Assembly: GCA_017619335.1 (NCBI GenBank)
Contig: JAFZSP010000085.1
Coordinates: 1 to 64,000 of the forward strand
DNA length: 64,000 nt
Reading direction: 5' to 3'
From: Bacteroidaceae bacterium
GTDB taxonomy: Bacteria; Bacteroidota; Bacteroidia; Bacteroidales; Bacteroidaceae
Shown here piece after piece: positions 17,811-26,537 of this stretch. Below the pieces are notes generated by a model. That model saw only the letters and a program-made list of their open reading frames with translations, was not told where the DNA came from and searched no databases. A program made the position numbers and the translations under genes. Position 1 is the first letter of the stretch; each line of letters begins with the position of its first letter.

Positions 17811-17841
17811 TTGGTCGGTCGGGAGAAAATGTTTACCTTTG
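17811..17841 (+). promoter_or_regulatory. Promoter for the ileS operon
   Basis: TTG (17811-17813), 20-bp spacer, then TACCTTTG (17834-17841). Gives a leader of about 90 bases before the ileS ATG. Confidence 0.8.
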
Positions 17842-17938
17842 CCGCACTTTTTCAGAGACTATGCTCGCCTGTGCGCAGAAATGAGCGGGGTGGCGTGGTC
17901 GTAACGCATTGATTGACAATAATAATAGTGCAACGATA

Positions 17939-20900
17939 ATGACAAGAAAATTCCCCGAGCGTGACCACCTCAATTTGACAGAGGTGAATCATGAAATACT
18001 GGAGCAGTGGGACCACGAAGACCTGTTCCACCGCAGCATCGACGAGCGTGAGGGCTGTCCCTCCTTTGTGTTCTTTGAGGGTCCTCCCTCGGCCAACGGC
18101 CATCCCGGCATCCATCACGTGCTCGCGCGTTCCATCAAAGATACGTTCTGCCGCTTCAAGACCATGAAGGGTTTCCAGGTGCACCGCAAGGCCGGCTGGG
18201 ACACCCACGGACTGCCCGTGGAACTGGGCGTGGAGAAGGAACTGGGCATCACCAAGGAGGACATCGGAAAGACCATCAGCATCGATGACTACAACCGCCG
18301 CTGCCGCCAGAACGTGATGATGTACACCAGCGAGTGGGAAGACCTCAGCCGCCGCATGGGCTACTGGGTGGACATGGAACACCCCTACATCACCTATGAC
18401 AATAAGTACATCGAAACCCTGTGGTGGCTGCTCAAACAGCTGTACCAGAAGGGGTTACTCTATAAGGGCTACACCATCCAACCCTACAGCCCCGCCGCCG
18501 GCACAGGCCTCTCCAGCCACGAGCTGAACCAGCCCGGCTGCTACCGCGACGTGAAGGACACCACCGTGACGGCACAGTTCAGGGTCATTGAGCAAGCCCC
18601 CCTTTCGTCTTCCGAGGGGGACACGTCACCTCTGTCCATCATTAATAAAGCATTAGAAGCCCCCTCGGGGGCCGTAGGGGGGGCCACCCCCGTCTATATC
18701 CTCGCCTGGACTACCACCCCTTGGACACTGCCCTCCAACACTGCCCTCTGCGTGGGACCCAAAATCAAGTATGTGGCGGTAAAAGGCCAGAACCCCTACA
18801 CCCGTGAAGAGGCCGTCTATATCTTGGCAGAGGCCCGCAAGGACGTCTATTTCCCCGCTCCCAAAGAGGAAGGCGCCGCCGCTCCCGAGGTGATTGCTGA
18901 GTTCATGGGGACCGACCTCCTCGGCCTGCACTATGAGCAGCTCTTCCCCTGGGTGAAGCCCTGCGCGCTGGAGGACGGCAAGGTCGTGGTGAAGGAACAG
19001 GACGCCTTCCGCGTCATCCCCGGAGACTATGTGACCACAGAGGATGGTACGGGCATCGTGCACATCGCTCCCACCTTCGGTGCCGATGACGCCAAGGTGG
19101 CCAAGGACGCTGGCGTGCCATCCCTCTTCGTCATTGACAAGGCCGGTGACACCCGCCCGATGGTGGACTTCACGGGCAAGTATTTCGTCAAGGACGACAT
19201 GGATGCTACCTTTATTAATACGTGCGTGCGCGAGAGCTACTGGCATCATGCCGGAGACTTCGTGAAGAACGCCTACGACCCGCAATATGCCGGCCTGGAC
19301 GAGAAAGCACTGGCCAAGACCGAGGACCTGAACATCGTCCTCTGCATGGAGATGAAGCAGGAGGGCACCGCCTTCAAGATTGAGAAGCACGTGCACAACT
19401 ACCCGCACTGCTGGCGCACCGACAAGCCCATCCTCTACTACCCCCTGGACAGCTGGTTCATCCGCAGCACCGCCGCCAAGGAGCGCATGATGGAACTGAA
19501 CAAGACCATCCTCTGGAAGCCCGAGAGCACAGGCACAGGACGCTTCGGCAAGTGGCTGGAGAACCTCAACGACTGGAACCTCAGCCGCAGCCGCTACTGG
19601 GGCACACCGCTGCCCATCTGGCGCAACCGTGACACCCGTGAGGAAGTCTGCATCGGCTCCGTGGAGGAACTGTATAATGAAATAGAGAAGAGCGTGCGCG
19701 CTGGCGTGATGGCCTACAACCCGCTGAAGGACAAGGGCTTCGTGCCCGGTGACATGAGCCAGGAGAACTATGACCGCATCGACCTCCACCGTCCCTACGT
19801 GGATGAAATCGTACTCGTGGGAGAAAGTGGTGCCCCGCTGCGTCGTGAGCTGGACCTCATCGACGTCTGGTTTGACAGCGGCGCCATGCCCTACGCACAG
19901 ATTCACTATCCCTTTGAGAACAAGGAAGCCCTGGACAATCGTATCGTTTACCCTGCCGACTTTATCGCCGAGGGCGTGGATCAGACCCGCGGCTGGTTCT
20001 TCACCCTGCACGCCATCGCCACGATGGTCTTCGACAGCGTCTCCTACAAGGCTGTCATCAGCAACGGCCTCGTCCTGGACAAGAACGGACTGAAGATGTC
20101 CAAGCGTCTGGGCAATGCCATCAACCCCTTTGACAACATCGAGAAATTCGGCTCCGACGCTGTGCGCTGGTACATGATAACCAACTCACAACCATGGGAT
20201 AACCTCAAATATGACGAGGCCGGCGTGCAGGAAGTGGCACGCTCGTTCTTCGGCAAACTGTTCCAGACCTACAGCTTCCTGGCGATGTATGCCAACGTGG
20301 ATGGCTGGCACTTCCAGGAGGCCGAGATTCCCATGAGCGAACGCTCCGAGATGGACCGCTGGATTCTCAGCTCACTGAACTCCCTGGTACTGGAGGTGGG
20401 CGCCAGCTACGAGAGCTACGAGCCCACACGTGCCGGACGTCTCATCCAGTCCTTCGTCATAGATAACGTCAGCAACTGGTTCGTGCGTCTCAGCCGCAAA
20501 CGTTTCTGGGGCGGCGAGATGACCATGGACAAACTCTCTGCCTATCAGACCCTCTACACTTGTCTGGAAACCGTCAGCCGTCTGATGGCACCCATCGCAC
20601 CCTTCTACGCCGACCAGCTCTACCGTGACCTGCATGGTGTGCTCGCCGATTCTGTCGGCGAGGCAACCTCCGTCCACCTTTCCACCTTCCCCGAAGCCAA
20701 TCGTGCCCTCATCGACAAGGAGCAGGAGTCACGCATGGCGCTGGCACAGCAGATCACCTCCATGGTGCTCTCCCTGCGCAAGAAGGAACAAATCATTGTC
20801 CGTCAACCTCTTGCACGCATCGCCATCCCAGCCATTGACCGCGAACAGCAGTTGCGTATCGAGGCTGTGAAGCAGTTGATTCTGGACGAGGTGAATGTGA

Positions 20901-21460
20901 AGACGCTGGAGTTTGTGGAAGGCGCTGGACTGCTGACCAAGAAGGTCAAGTGCAACTTCCGCACCATGGGAAAGAAATTCGGCAAGCTGATGAAGGACGT
21001 CAACGCTGCCGTCACCGCCCTCACGCAGGAACAGATAGCCATTCTGGAGACAGGACAGCTGCCGCTGACGCTGCCCACAGGCGACGCCATCACCGTGGAG
21101 CTGGAGGACGTGGAAATCTTCAGCGAGGACATCCCGGGCTGGACCGTTGCCAACGACGGTGCACTGACCGTGGCACTGGATATCACCGTGACCGACGAAC
21201 TGCGCAACGAAGGCATCGCCCGCGAACTGGTCAAGCGCATCCAGAACCTGCGCAAGGAAAGCGGATTTGAAATCACAGACCGCATCACCATCCAGATGAC
21301 CCACGCCCAGGAGACTGACCGCGCTGTGGAAGCCTTCGGAGATTACATCCAGACCCAGGTACTCGCAGACAGCATCACCCTGGTGGACGAACTGCCCGAG
21401 GCTGTCTCTCTGGACCTGGAAGACATCGATGTAAAGGTCTGTATCACAAGAAGAAATTAA
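17939..21460 (+). CDS. ileS: Isoleucyl-tRNA synthetase
   Basis: 1173 residues from ATG 17939 (MTRKFPERDHLNLTEVNHE); a TTG-initiated longer frame adds only ten residues and is less likely. It charges tRNA-Ile. The HIGH-type motif is GHPGIHH (about residue 54), the KMSKS motif is KMSKR (about 719), and the editing domain contains AWTTTPWTLPSNTAL. The C-terminal region (FRTMGKKFGKLMKDVNAAV) is that of the long bacterial/eukaryote-like IleRS. Residues about 219-249, just before the AWTTTPW block, are an insert encoded by palindromic repeat DNA (separate entry). First gene of ileS-dksA-lspA-DUF4296. Confidence 0.97.
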   Translation: MTRKFPERDHLNLTEVNHEILEQWDHEDLFHRSIDEREGCPSFVFFEGPPSANGHPGIHHVLARSIKDTFCRFKTMKGFQVHRKAGWDTHGLPVELGVEKELGITKEDIGKTISIDDYNRRCRQNVMMYTSEWEDLSRRMGYWVDMEHPYITYDNKYIETLWWLLKQLYQKGLLYKGYTIQPYSPAAGTGLSSHELNQPGCYRDVKDTTVTAQFRVIEQAPLSSSEGDTSPLSIINKALEAPSGAVGGATPVYILAWTTTPWTLPSNTALCVGPKIKYVAVKGQNPYTREEAVYILAEARKDVYFPAPKEEGAAAPEVIAEFMGTDLLGLHYEQLFPWVKPCALEDGKVVVKEQDAFRVIPGDYVTTEDGTGIVHIAPTFGADDAKVAKDAGVPSLFVIDKAGDTRPMVDFTGKYFVKDDMDATFINTCVRESYWHHAGDFVKNAYDPQYAGLDEKALAKTEDLNIVLCMEMKQEGTAFKIEKHVHNYPHCWRTDKPILYYPLDSWFIRSTAAKERMMELNKTILWKPESTGTGRFGKWLENLNDWNLSRSRYWGTPLPIWRNRDTREEVCIGSVEELYNEIEKSVRAGVMAYNPLKDKGFVPGDMSQENYDRIDLHRPYVDEIVLVGESGAPLRRELDLIDVWFDSGAMPYAQIHYPFENKEALDNRIVYPADFIAEGVDQTRGWFFTLHAIATMVFDSVSYKAVISNGLVLDKNGLKMSKRLGNAINPFDNIEKFGSDAVRWYMITNSQPWDNLKYDEAGVQEVARSFFGKLFQTYSFLAMYANVDGWHFQEAEIPMSERSEMDRWILSSLNSLVLEVGASYESYEPTRAGRLIQSFVIDNVSNWFVRLSRKRFWGGEMTMDKLSAYQTLYTCLETVSRLMAPIAPFYADQLYRDLHGVLADSVGEATSVHLSTFPEANRALIDKEQESRMALAQQITSMVLSLRKKEQIIVRQPLARIAIPAIDREQQLRIEAVKQLILDEVNVKTLEFVEGAGLLTKKVKCNFRTMGKKFGKLMKDVNAAVTALTQEQIAILETGQLPLTLPTGDAITVELEDVEIFSEDIPGWTVANDGALTVALDITVTDELRNEGIARELVKRIQNLRKESGFEITDRITIQMTHAQETDRAVEAFGDYIQTQVLADSITLVDELPEAVSLDLEDIDVKVCITRRN
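18594..18686. repeat. GC-palindromic repeat inserted in frame within ileS
   Basis: The segment starts AAGCCCCCC and pairs CCCCC with GAGGGGG about 15 bases on; a second palindromic block AAGCCCCCTCGGGGGCC follows at 18657-18673, then GTAGGGGGGGCC. It encodes roughly 30 residues rich in Ser, Ala and Gly between conserved parts of the editing domain. A related sequence lies in fkp in the opposite orientation. Confidence 0.7.
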
Positions 21461-21491
21461 TTACCTTATAAAGCAACGCCCACAAGAAATC

Positions 21492-21881
21492 ATGGAAGAG
21501 AAAACTCGCTATTCCGACGAAGAACTCGAGGAGTTCCGTGTCCTGATTCAGGAAAAGCTCAAAGTGGCCGAGGAAGACTACGAGCACACCATGGATGCCG
21601 TCATGAACCGTGACAGCAACGAGGCCGACGACACCGCCCCCACCTATCACGCCCTGGAAGAGGGCAGTGAGGTCCAGTCCAAGGAGCAACTCATGTCCAT
21701 GGCCCACCGCCAGCAGAAGTTCATACAAGGACTGAAGGCGGCACTCGTGCGCATCGACAACAAGACCTACGGCATCTGCCGCGAAACCGGCAAACTCATC
21801 CCCAAGGAACGCCTGCGCGCCGTGCCTCATGCCACACTCAGCATCGAGGTCAAACAGGAGCGTTCCGGAGCTCCCAAATGA
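21492..21881 (+). CDS. TraR/DksA-family protein with degenerate zinc finger
   Basis: 129 residues. The N-terminal half is a charged coiled-coil (SDEELEEFRVLIQEKLKVAE) and the C-terminal half has the DksA signature LVRIDNKTYGICRETGKLIPKERLRAVPHATLS. Of the four zinc-ligand cysteines only the one in GICR remains, the others being Thr, Val/Pro and Thr-type residues; I recall the same in other Bacteroidota. DksA-like proteins bind the RNA polymerase secondary channel and adjust transcription, for example with ppGpp. Placed 31 bp after ileS and overlapping lspA by 4 bp, so part of the same operon. Confidence 0.88.
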   Translation: MEEKTRYSDEELEEFRVLIQEKLKVAEEDYEHTMDAVMNRDSNEADDTAPTYHALEEGSEVQSKEQLMSMAHRQQKFIQGLKAALVRIDNKTYGICRETGKLIPKERLRAVPHATLSIEVKQERSGAPK

Positions 21882-22555
21882 GCATGACCAAGCGGCAGAA
21901 AGCACAGGCAACCACCGTCGCAGCCATCTTCATCGGGGGATTGCTGGTAGATCAGCTTGTCAAGATCTGGGTCAAGACACACATGACCCTGCACGAGAGC
22001 ATCCGCATCACAGACTGGTTCTACATCACCTTCATCGAGAACAATGGGATGGCGTTCGGGATGCAGTTCTTTGACAAGTTCTTCCTCACAGGCTTCCGCA
22101 TCCTGGCCACCATCGCGGTGGCGTGGTACATTGTCAAGCTCATCCGCCGTGGAGTGGGGTGGGGCTATCTGGTCTGTCTGGCTTTCATCATGGCAGGTGC
22201 TGCCGGAAACATCATTGACTGTGTCTTTTATGGACTGATATTCAATGATCCAGGCTACGGCGGAGTGGCACATTTCGTCCCCTTCGGTGAGGGCTACAGC
22301 TCCTGGTTCTACGGGCGCGTGGTGGATATGTTCTCCTTCCCGCTCTGTGAGTGGGACTGGCCCTCGTGGGTGCCTTTCATTGGCGGAAGCCACTATGTCT
22401 TCTTCAGTTACATCTTCAATGTGGCCGACGCATGCATCAGCTGTGGCGTCATCGCACTGCTGCTGTTCTTCCGCAAGACGCTGGCCACGGAGCTGGACGC
22501 TCAACCTGCTGCCAAGGAATGTACAGACTCCAAGGAATCACCCCATGAAGATTAG
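21878..22555 (+). CDS. lspA: Lipoprotein signal peptidase
   Basis: 225 residues with four membrane segments (about 15-32, 80-100, 105-125, 180-200). LspA cleaves the signal peptide of diacylated prolipoproteins. The catalytic aspartates are in AGAAGNIIDCVFYG (about Asp114) and FNVADACISCG (about Asp184); ENNGMAFGM is the conserved N-terminal block. It is longer than the E. coli enzyme (164 residues) because of an insert between the two Asp motifs (FGEGYSSWFYGRVVDMFSFP) that is usual in Bacteroidota. The start overlaps the dksA-like stop (ATGA) and its end overlaps the next gene by 11 bp. Confidence 0.96.
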   Translation: MSMTKRQKAQATTVAAIFIGGLLVDQLVKIWVKTHMTLHESIRITDWFYITFIENNGMAFGMQFFDKFFLTGFRILATIAVAWYIVKLIRRGVGWGYLVCLAFIMAGAAGNIIDCVFYGLIFNDPGYGGVAHFVPFGEGYSSWFYGRVVDMFSFPLCEWDWPSWVPFIGGSHYVFFSYIFNVADACISCGVIALLLFFRKTLATELDAQPAAKECTDSKESPHED

Positions 22556-23591
22556 TCCACGCATCTGTCTCACAGCAACCCTGTTACCCCTCCTGCTGAC
22601 AGCCTGCAAGCCCAAGCTGCCGGCAGGCGTTCTTTCTGAATCCAAGATGGAACGCGTGTTGCATGATTATCACCTGGCACAGGGAATGGCAGAGACCATA
22701 CCACTGGAGGAGGGGCAGAGCTATGACCAGATGCGTTATGAATATCAGCAGGCAGTTTTCCGCAAACATGATATTACAGAGGCAGAGTTTGACTCGTCAC
22801 TCGTGTTCTACTGCAGTGACCTGCGCCGCATGAATCGCATGTACAGCCGTGTGGCAGACCGCCTGCAACGGGAGGCGGATGCGCTGGGCATCGCTTCTGG
22901 GCCCAGGGACATTTATGCCGACCTCTCTGCAGAGGGAGACACGGCCAACGTCTGGAGGGACCGTCCGCTTTTTGTGGTCAAGTCGGCACCTGTGGACAAT
23001 CTTCAGGCATGGGAACTGGAATGTGATTCCACCTGGCTGCCGTGTGACAACGTCCTTTGGCGATTCTCCATCCTGAAGCTCTCCCGCAGCCGAACCTCAG
23101 ACACCTTCGCAGACCTCATCGTCATCTACACCAACGATTCCGTGCGCAGCCAGTTGCTTTCCATCGGAGGCCGGGACATGTGTGAACTCCAGATTGATAA
23201 CCCGAGGGATTGGACGCCCCGCAGGATCTGCGGGCACCTCTATGCACCCATCGAGGAGAAGGCAGAGAATATGCGTTTCTTCTTTGCTCTCCAGCCAGCA
23301 CTCATCCGTTTCCACCAACCCGCATCTGTCCGTGAGCGCTGGGCAAGGGCAGATTCATTGTCCTCAGACAGCCTCTTGACAGAAGGCCTCATGACAGATT
23401 CGTTGTCCCTGCCCAAGATGCAGGAGCCCGAAGAACATCGCCGCACACCCGAGGAGTTCCGTGACGAGCAAGTGGTGGACCGCACCATCAACGTCGTCAA
23501 GGAGAAACCCTACGTCCCAGGCTCCAACAAGGGCCGCCGCCGTCTGCAGAACAAACCCTCACAGCGCCGTGCCCGTCCCAGACAGCAGTAA
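22545..23591 (+). CDS. DUF4296-domain lipoprotein
   Basis: 348 residues. ATG 22545, inside the end of lspA, gives a lipoprotein signal (MKISPRICLTATLLPLLLTA, lipobox LTAC with Cys21); the frame is open further upstream but only as lspA overlap. The DUF4296 part is about residues 28-115 (SESKMERVLHDYHLAQGMAE, YQQAVFRKHDITEAEFDSSL). The middle is a beta-rich unknown region and the C-terminal 80 residues are Arg/Glu-rich and probably disordered, ending in a basic tail. Its position directly after lspA is typical for Bacteroidales; function unknown. Confidence 0.85.
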   Translation: MKISPRICLTATLLPLLLTACKPKLPAGVLSESKMERVLHDYHLAQGMAETIPLEEGQSYDQMRYEYQQAVFRKHDITEAEFDSSLVFYCSDLRRMNRMYSRVADRLQREADALGIASGPRDIYADLSAEGDTANVWRDRPLFVVKSAPVDNLQAWELECDSTWLPCDNVLWRFSILKLSRSRTSDTFADLIVIYTNDSVRSQLLSIGGRDMCELQIDNPRDWTPRRICGHLYAPIEEKAENMRFFFALQPALIRFHQPASVRERWARADSLSSDSLLTEGLMTDSLSLPKMQEPEEHRRTPEEFRDEQVVDRTINVVKEKPYVPGSNKGRRRLQNKPSQRRARPRQQ

Positions 23592-23630
23592 CGCGTCTTT
23601 CGTAAGTATGCTTGCTAACTGTTATAGAAA

Positions 23631-23750
23631 GCCCCGTAGGGGCGTAATAGGGGTAGCCAGCCATTTTAATGGCTGGTATGTAATGGCGAGGAAAAATGCG
23701 TGCCTTTAGGTACGCAACATCAAATCCCTATCACGTACATACGGCATAAT
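23631..23750. repeat. Modular hairpin element, copy 1
   Basis: A series of short palindromes: GCCCCGTAGGGGC (23631-23643), CCAGCCATTTTAATGGCTGG (23657-23676), GCGTGCCTTTAGGTACGC (about 23698-23715), and a decayed CGTACATACGG end. The same blocks in the same order occur at 48953-49140. Lies between the DUF4296 gene and a 57-codon ORF. Confidence 0.85.
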
Positions 23751-23794
23751 AAAACAAACTTGAATACCTTATTATATATATATTAGGAGAACTC

Positions 23795-23968
23795 ATGACC
23801 CGCAAAGCCTATCATCAACTCATCCTTCCCAACGGTGAAAAACACCGGATGGTGGTCGTCTGTCTCACGGAAGACGGCCATTATTTGTCCCATTATCCCC
23901 TGGAAAAAGAAGAGTGTTTTGTGGAGTGGTGTGGCGGCACTCTTGATTTGCGTCAAATGGAGTGTTGA
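23795..23968 (+). CDS. Small uncharacterised protein (57 residues)
   Basis: ATG 23795 follows an unusually clear Shine-Dalgarno-like AGGAGAACTC. The peptide begins MTRKAYHQLILPNGEKHRMV, continues VVCLTEDGHYLSHYPLEKEE and ends with CGGTLDLRQMEC. Four cysteines in 57 residues and the beta-hairpin-like alternation suggest a small folded domain; no family is recognised. The last eight codons coincide with the first unit of a 22-bp repeat array, so the repeat has either supplied the C-terminus or grown into it. No neighbour on the same strand is close enough to be an operon partner. Confidence 0.6.
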   Translation: MTRKAYHQLILPNGEKHRMVVVCLTEDGHYLSHYPLEKEECFVEWCGGTLDLRQMEC

Positions 23969-24008
23969 TTTATGTCAATTGGCGCTTTGATTTATGTCAA
24001 GAACCCCC
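23943..24008. repeat. Tandem array C: three units, exact 22-bp period
   Basis: Units begin at 23943, 23965 and 23987. The conserved half is TTGATTTATGTCAA (TTGATTTGCGTCAA in unit 1), with TTGA/TCAA ends forming a dyad; the other half differs (ATGGAGTG, TTGGCGCT, GAACCCCC). The first unit overlaps the end of the 57-residue ORF. Confidence 0.88.
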
Positions 24009-24087
24009 TTTTCGGGGAAAAAAGTGTCCAAATGAGACGAAAATGTAAAAAAAACGCATAAAAAACAGAAAAAAAGGGAAAAATCTT

Positions 24088-24117
24088 TTGAGCGTATTGG
24101 AAAAAAACCTACCTTTG
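24088..24117 (+). promoter_or_regulatory. Promoter for galE
   Basis: TTG (24088-24090), 19-bp spacer, TACCTTTG (24110-24117); 35 bp before the ATG. Confidence 0.8.
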
Positions 24118-24152
24118 CTCCCACAAAACAACGAAAAGAGCAATATTTCGGT

Positions 24153-25187
24153 ATGAAAGAAACAATTCTCGTCACTGGTGGAACCGGTTTTATTGGTTCA
24201 CACACCACAGTAGAACTGCAGAACGCAGGGTATGAAGTTGTCATTGTCGATAACCTGTCCAACTCTCAGGAAAACGTCATTGACGGCATCGAGAAAATCA
24301 CAGGCATCCGTCCCGCTTTTGAGAAAGTGGATCTCCGGGACTTTGACGCCACAGAAGCTGTCTTCAAGAAATACCCAAAGATCAGCGGTATCATCCATTT
24401 CGCCGCCAGCAAGGCCGTGGGCGAGAGCGTGGAGAAGCCCCTGCTCTATTACCGCAACAATATCGTCTCGCTGATCAACCTCCTGGAGCTCATGCCCAAG
24501 TATAATGTCAAGGGTATCATCTTCTCCTCCAGCTGCACCGTCTATGGACAGCCCGATCAGCTGCCCGCCACAGAAGAGACACCCATCAAGAAGGCTGAGT
24601 CTCCCTACGGCAACACCAAGCAAATCAATGAAGAAATCATACAGGACACCGTGGCCAGCGGCTCGCCCATCAAGGCCATCCTGCTCCGTTACTTCAATCC
24701 CATCGGTTCACACCCCTCTGCCATTATTGGTGAAATGCCTAATGGCGTGCCGCAGAACCTCATTCCCTATCTCACCCAGACTGCTATCGGCATCCGCGAG
24801 AAGCTCAGCGTCTTCGGTGATGACTATGACACTCCCGACGGCTCCTGCATCCGTGACTACATCTATGTCGTGGACCTGGCAAAGGCACATGTCTGCGCCA
24901 TGACACGCATCATGGAGGACAAGATTGAGGAACCCGTGGAGGTCTATAATATCGGAACCGGAAAGGGAACCAGCGTGCTGGAACTCATTCACGGATTCGA
25001 GAAAGCCACAGGCGTGAAGCTCAACTACCAAATCGTGGGTCGCCGTGCAGGTGATATCGAGAAAGTATGGGGCAACGTCGATAAAGCCAATAAGGTACTT
25101 GGCTGGAAGGCCGACACACCGTTGGAGGACGTCCTCGCCAGCGCCTGGAAGTGGCAGTGCGCCCTGCGTGAACGGGGTATCATGTAA
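24153..25187 (+). CDS. galE: UDP-glucose 4-epimerase
   Basis: 344 residues. GalE interconverts UDP-glucose and UDP-galactose with a tightly bound NAD, feeding the Leloir pathway and surface polysaccharides. The Rossmann motif GGTGFIGSH is at residues 9-17, the SDR catalytic pair is in SPYGNTK (about 150-156), and SSSCTVYGQP, LRYFNPIGSHPSA and DGSCIRDYIYVVDLAKAH are diagnostic of GalE. Length matches the family. It has its own promoter and ends facing ispE, with a long palindrome between the two. Confidence 0.97.
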   Translation: MKETILVTGGTGFIGSHTTVELQNAGYEVVIVDNLSNSQENVIDGIEKITGIRPAFEKVDLRDFDATEAVFKKYPKISGIIHFAASKAVGESVEKPLLYYRNNIVSLINLLELMPKYNVKGIIFSSSCTVYGQPDQLPATEETPIKKAESPYGNTKQINEEIIQDTVASGSPIKAILLRYFNPIGSHPSAIIGEMPNGVPQNLIPYLTQTAIGIREKLSVFGDDYDTPDGSCIRDYIYVVDLAKAHVCAMTRIMEDKIEEPVEVYNIGTGKGTSVLELIHGFEKATGVKLNYQIVGRRAGDIEKVWGNVDKANKVLGWKADTPLEDVLASAWKWQCALRERGIM

Positions 25188-25485
25188 AGATTGATGATCA
25201 TTTCTGTTTCATAAGTTTAATATATTGTTGGTACTCTAAAGTCTTCATAGACTAACTGATTCAATCTCTGATTTTTGTGGTTCTTCCCACTATGTATCCA
25301 GAGAGGTTAGGAGAAGCAATGTCAAACCATCCTGCGTGAGGCAGAGTGTATGACAACTTACTCTTCAGGACTGTGATAGCAGTCACTTGGCAATATCTGC
25401 TCGTGGATATCATATTGTCGTGTTTTATTTTGTGTTTGTGTTGTGGCTGTTCCTTGACGAGAGTCAGGGGACAGTCTTTTTTATG
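25188..25485. other. Non-coding gap between galE and ispE
   Basis: About 300 bp with no convincing gene on either strand. A frame on the minus strand crosses the palindrome and the end of ispE and is not credible. Apart from a short imperfect pairing (GTCAGGGGACAGTC) near the end, I see nothing distinctive before the palindrome. Confidence 0.6.
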
Positions 25486-25535
25486 ACTTGATACAGAAAA
25501 GGTGCACAAATTTGTGCACCTTTTCTGTATCAAGT
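25486..25535. terminator. Perfect 50-bp palindrome, likely bidirectional terminator
   Basis: Two perfect 25-bp arms with no spacer: ACTTGATACAGAAAAGGTGC followed by ACAAA, then the exact complement. Within it, GGTGCACAAATTTGTGCACC is flanked by AAAA on the left and TTTT on the right, which gives a stem with a U-tract in either direction. It sits between the ends of convergent galE and ispE. Confidence 0.8.
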
Positions 25536-25541
25536 TGTCCT

Positions 25542-26351
25542 TTACAACTGCCGCTGTCTGACGAAACACCCACTGAACGTCTCGTCCACGTGCTCCAAGG
25601 GCTGGCGGAACAGACCATAGACTGCTGAACCGCTTCCAGACATCGCTGCAAACACGGCACCCTGATCCAACAATAAATCCTTCAGCGCTGCAATCTCAGG
25701 GTAACGCGGGAACACACTGACCTCAAAATCATTATGCATCAGCTCTTGCCATTCCTCCACGGGCTTTTTTACGATTTCCGTGAGAGAAAGTGCGGGCTGC
25801 TGAGGCTGCACGGCGGCGTAGGCATCCCTCGTGGAAACATTCACGTCTGGCTTCACCAGCACCAGCGTCCAACCCTTCAAGTCCAGGTCGATGGGTGTGA
25901 AAACATTGCCTATGCCTGTGGCAAAGACAGGGCGGTTGCGCACAAAGAACGGACAGTCGGCACCCAAGGAGGAGAGCCGCGTCTCCATCTCGTCCTCACT
26001 CATACCTAACTCAAACTGCTCGTTCAACAACTTCATCATGAAAGCTGCATCGCTGCTGCCGCCCCCAAGTCCGGCACCAGAGGGGATGTGTTTGAACAGG
26101 TGCACATCCAACTCGGGCAGTTTGTAGTCAGCCTCCACCATCTGAAGCACACGAATGACCAGGTTGTCACCGGCGGCACAGTCCAGCTGATTGCCGGACA
26201 GGCGGAAGGAGAAATGGTCGGAGGCCTTCACCTCCAAGGCATCCTGCAAGGGAATCGGATAGAAGACTGTTTCGATATCGTGATAGCCGTCTGGTCGGCG
26301 TGAAATAATGTTCAGGCCGAGATTGATTTTTGCATTAGGGTAGAGAATCAT
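25542..26351 (-). CDS. ispE: 4-diphosphocytidyl-2-C-methyl-D-erythritol kinase
   Basis: 269 residues, a GHMP-family kinase. IspE phosphorylates CDP-methylerythritol in the non-mevalonate isoprenoid pathway. Characteristic parts: NAKINLGLNIISRRPDGYHD at the start, the GHMP loop PSGAGLGGGSSDAAF (about 91-105), LSSLGADCPFFV and the C-terminal AAMSGSGSAVYGLF. Length and start match the family. It has a well-formed promoter divergent from that of the first M6 protease gene. Confidence 0.96.
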   Translation of the reverse strand: MILYPNAKINLGLNIISRRPDGYHDIETVFYPIPLQDALEVKASDHFSFRLSGNQLDCAAGDNLVIRVLQMVEADYKLPELDVHLFKHIPSGAGLGGGSSDAAFMMKLLNEQFELGMSEDEMETRLSSLGADCPFFVRNRPVFATGIGNVFTPIDLDLKGWTLVLVKPDVNVSTRDAYAAVQPQQPALSLTEIVKKPVEEWQELMHNDFEVSVFPRYPEIAALKDLLLDQGAVFAAMSGSGSAVYGLFRQPLEHVDETFSGCFVRQRQL

Positions 26352-26396
26352 AGTCTATAAGTGTGTTAGAAGGGTGTTTTGTGTAATTTTTGCGTT

Positions 26397-26427
26397 CAAA
26401 GGTAGCTCTTTTCATTCAGTTGGACAA
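26397..26427 (-). promoter_or_regulatory. Promoter for ispE
   Basis: On the minus strand TTG (26427-26425), 20-bp spacer, TACCTTTG (26404-26397); leader of about 40 bases. Confidence 0.8.
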
Positions 26428-26484
26428 GTAAATGAAGGAAAAAGCGTTGCGGAAAACACTTTCAAGGATTTTTTTGCAATATTT

Positions 26485-26515
26485 TTTGGGGAAAAGCGTT
26501 ATTTTTCCTATTTTT
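26485..26515 (+). promoter_or_regulatory. Promoter for the M6 protease pair
   Basis: TTG (26485-26487), 20-bp spacer, TATTTTTG (26508-26515), 22 bases before the ATG at 26538. Confidence 0.7.
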
Positions 26516-26537
26516 GCACCCTATAATTCTTTTGCTT

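Noticed and set aside
18653..20011. A long minus-strand frame opposite ileS
   Set aside because: Same shadow effect; no domain, no promoter, fully inside a certain gene.
25261..25569. A minus-strand frame of about 100 codons between galE and ispE
   Set aside because: It runs through the perfect palindrome and the end of ispE, and the peptide has no plausible start or domain.
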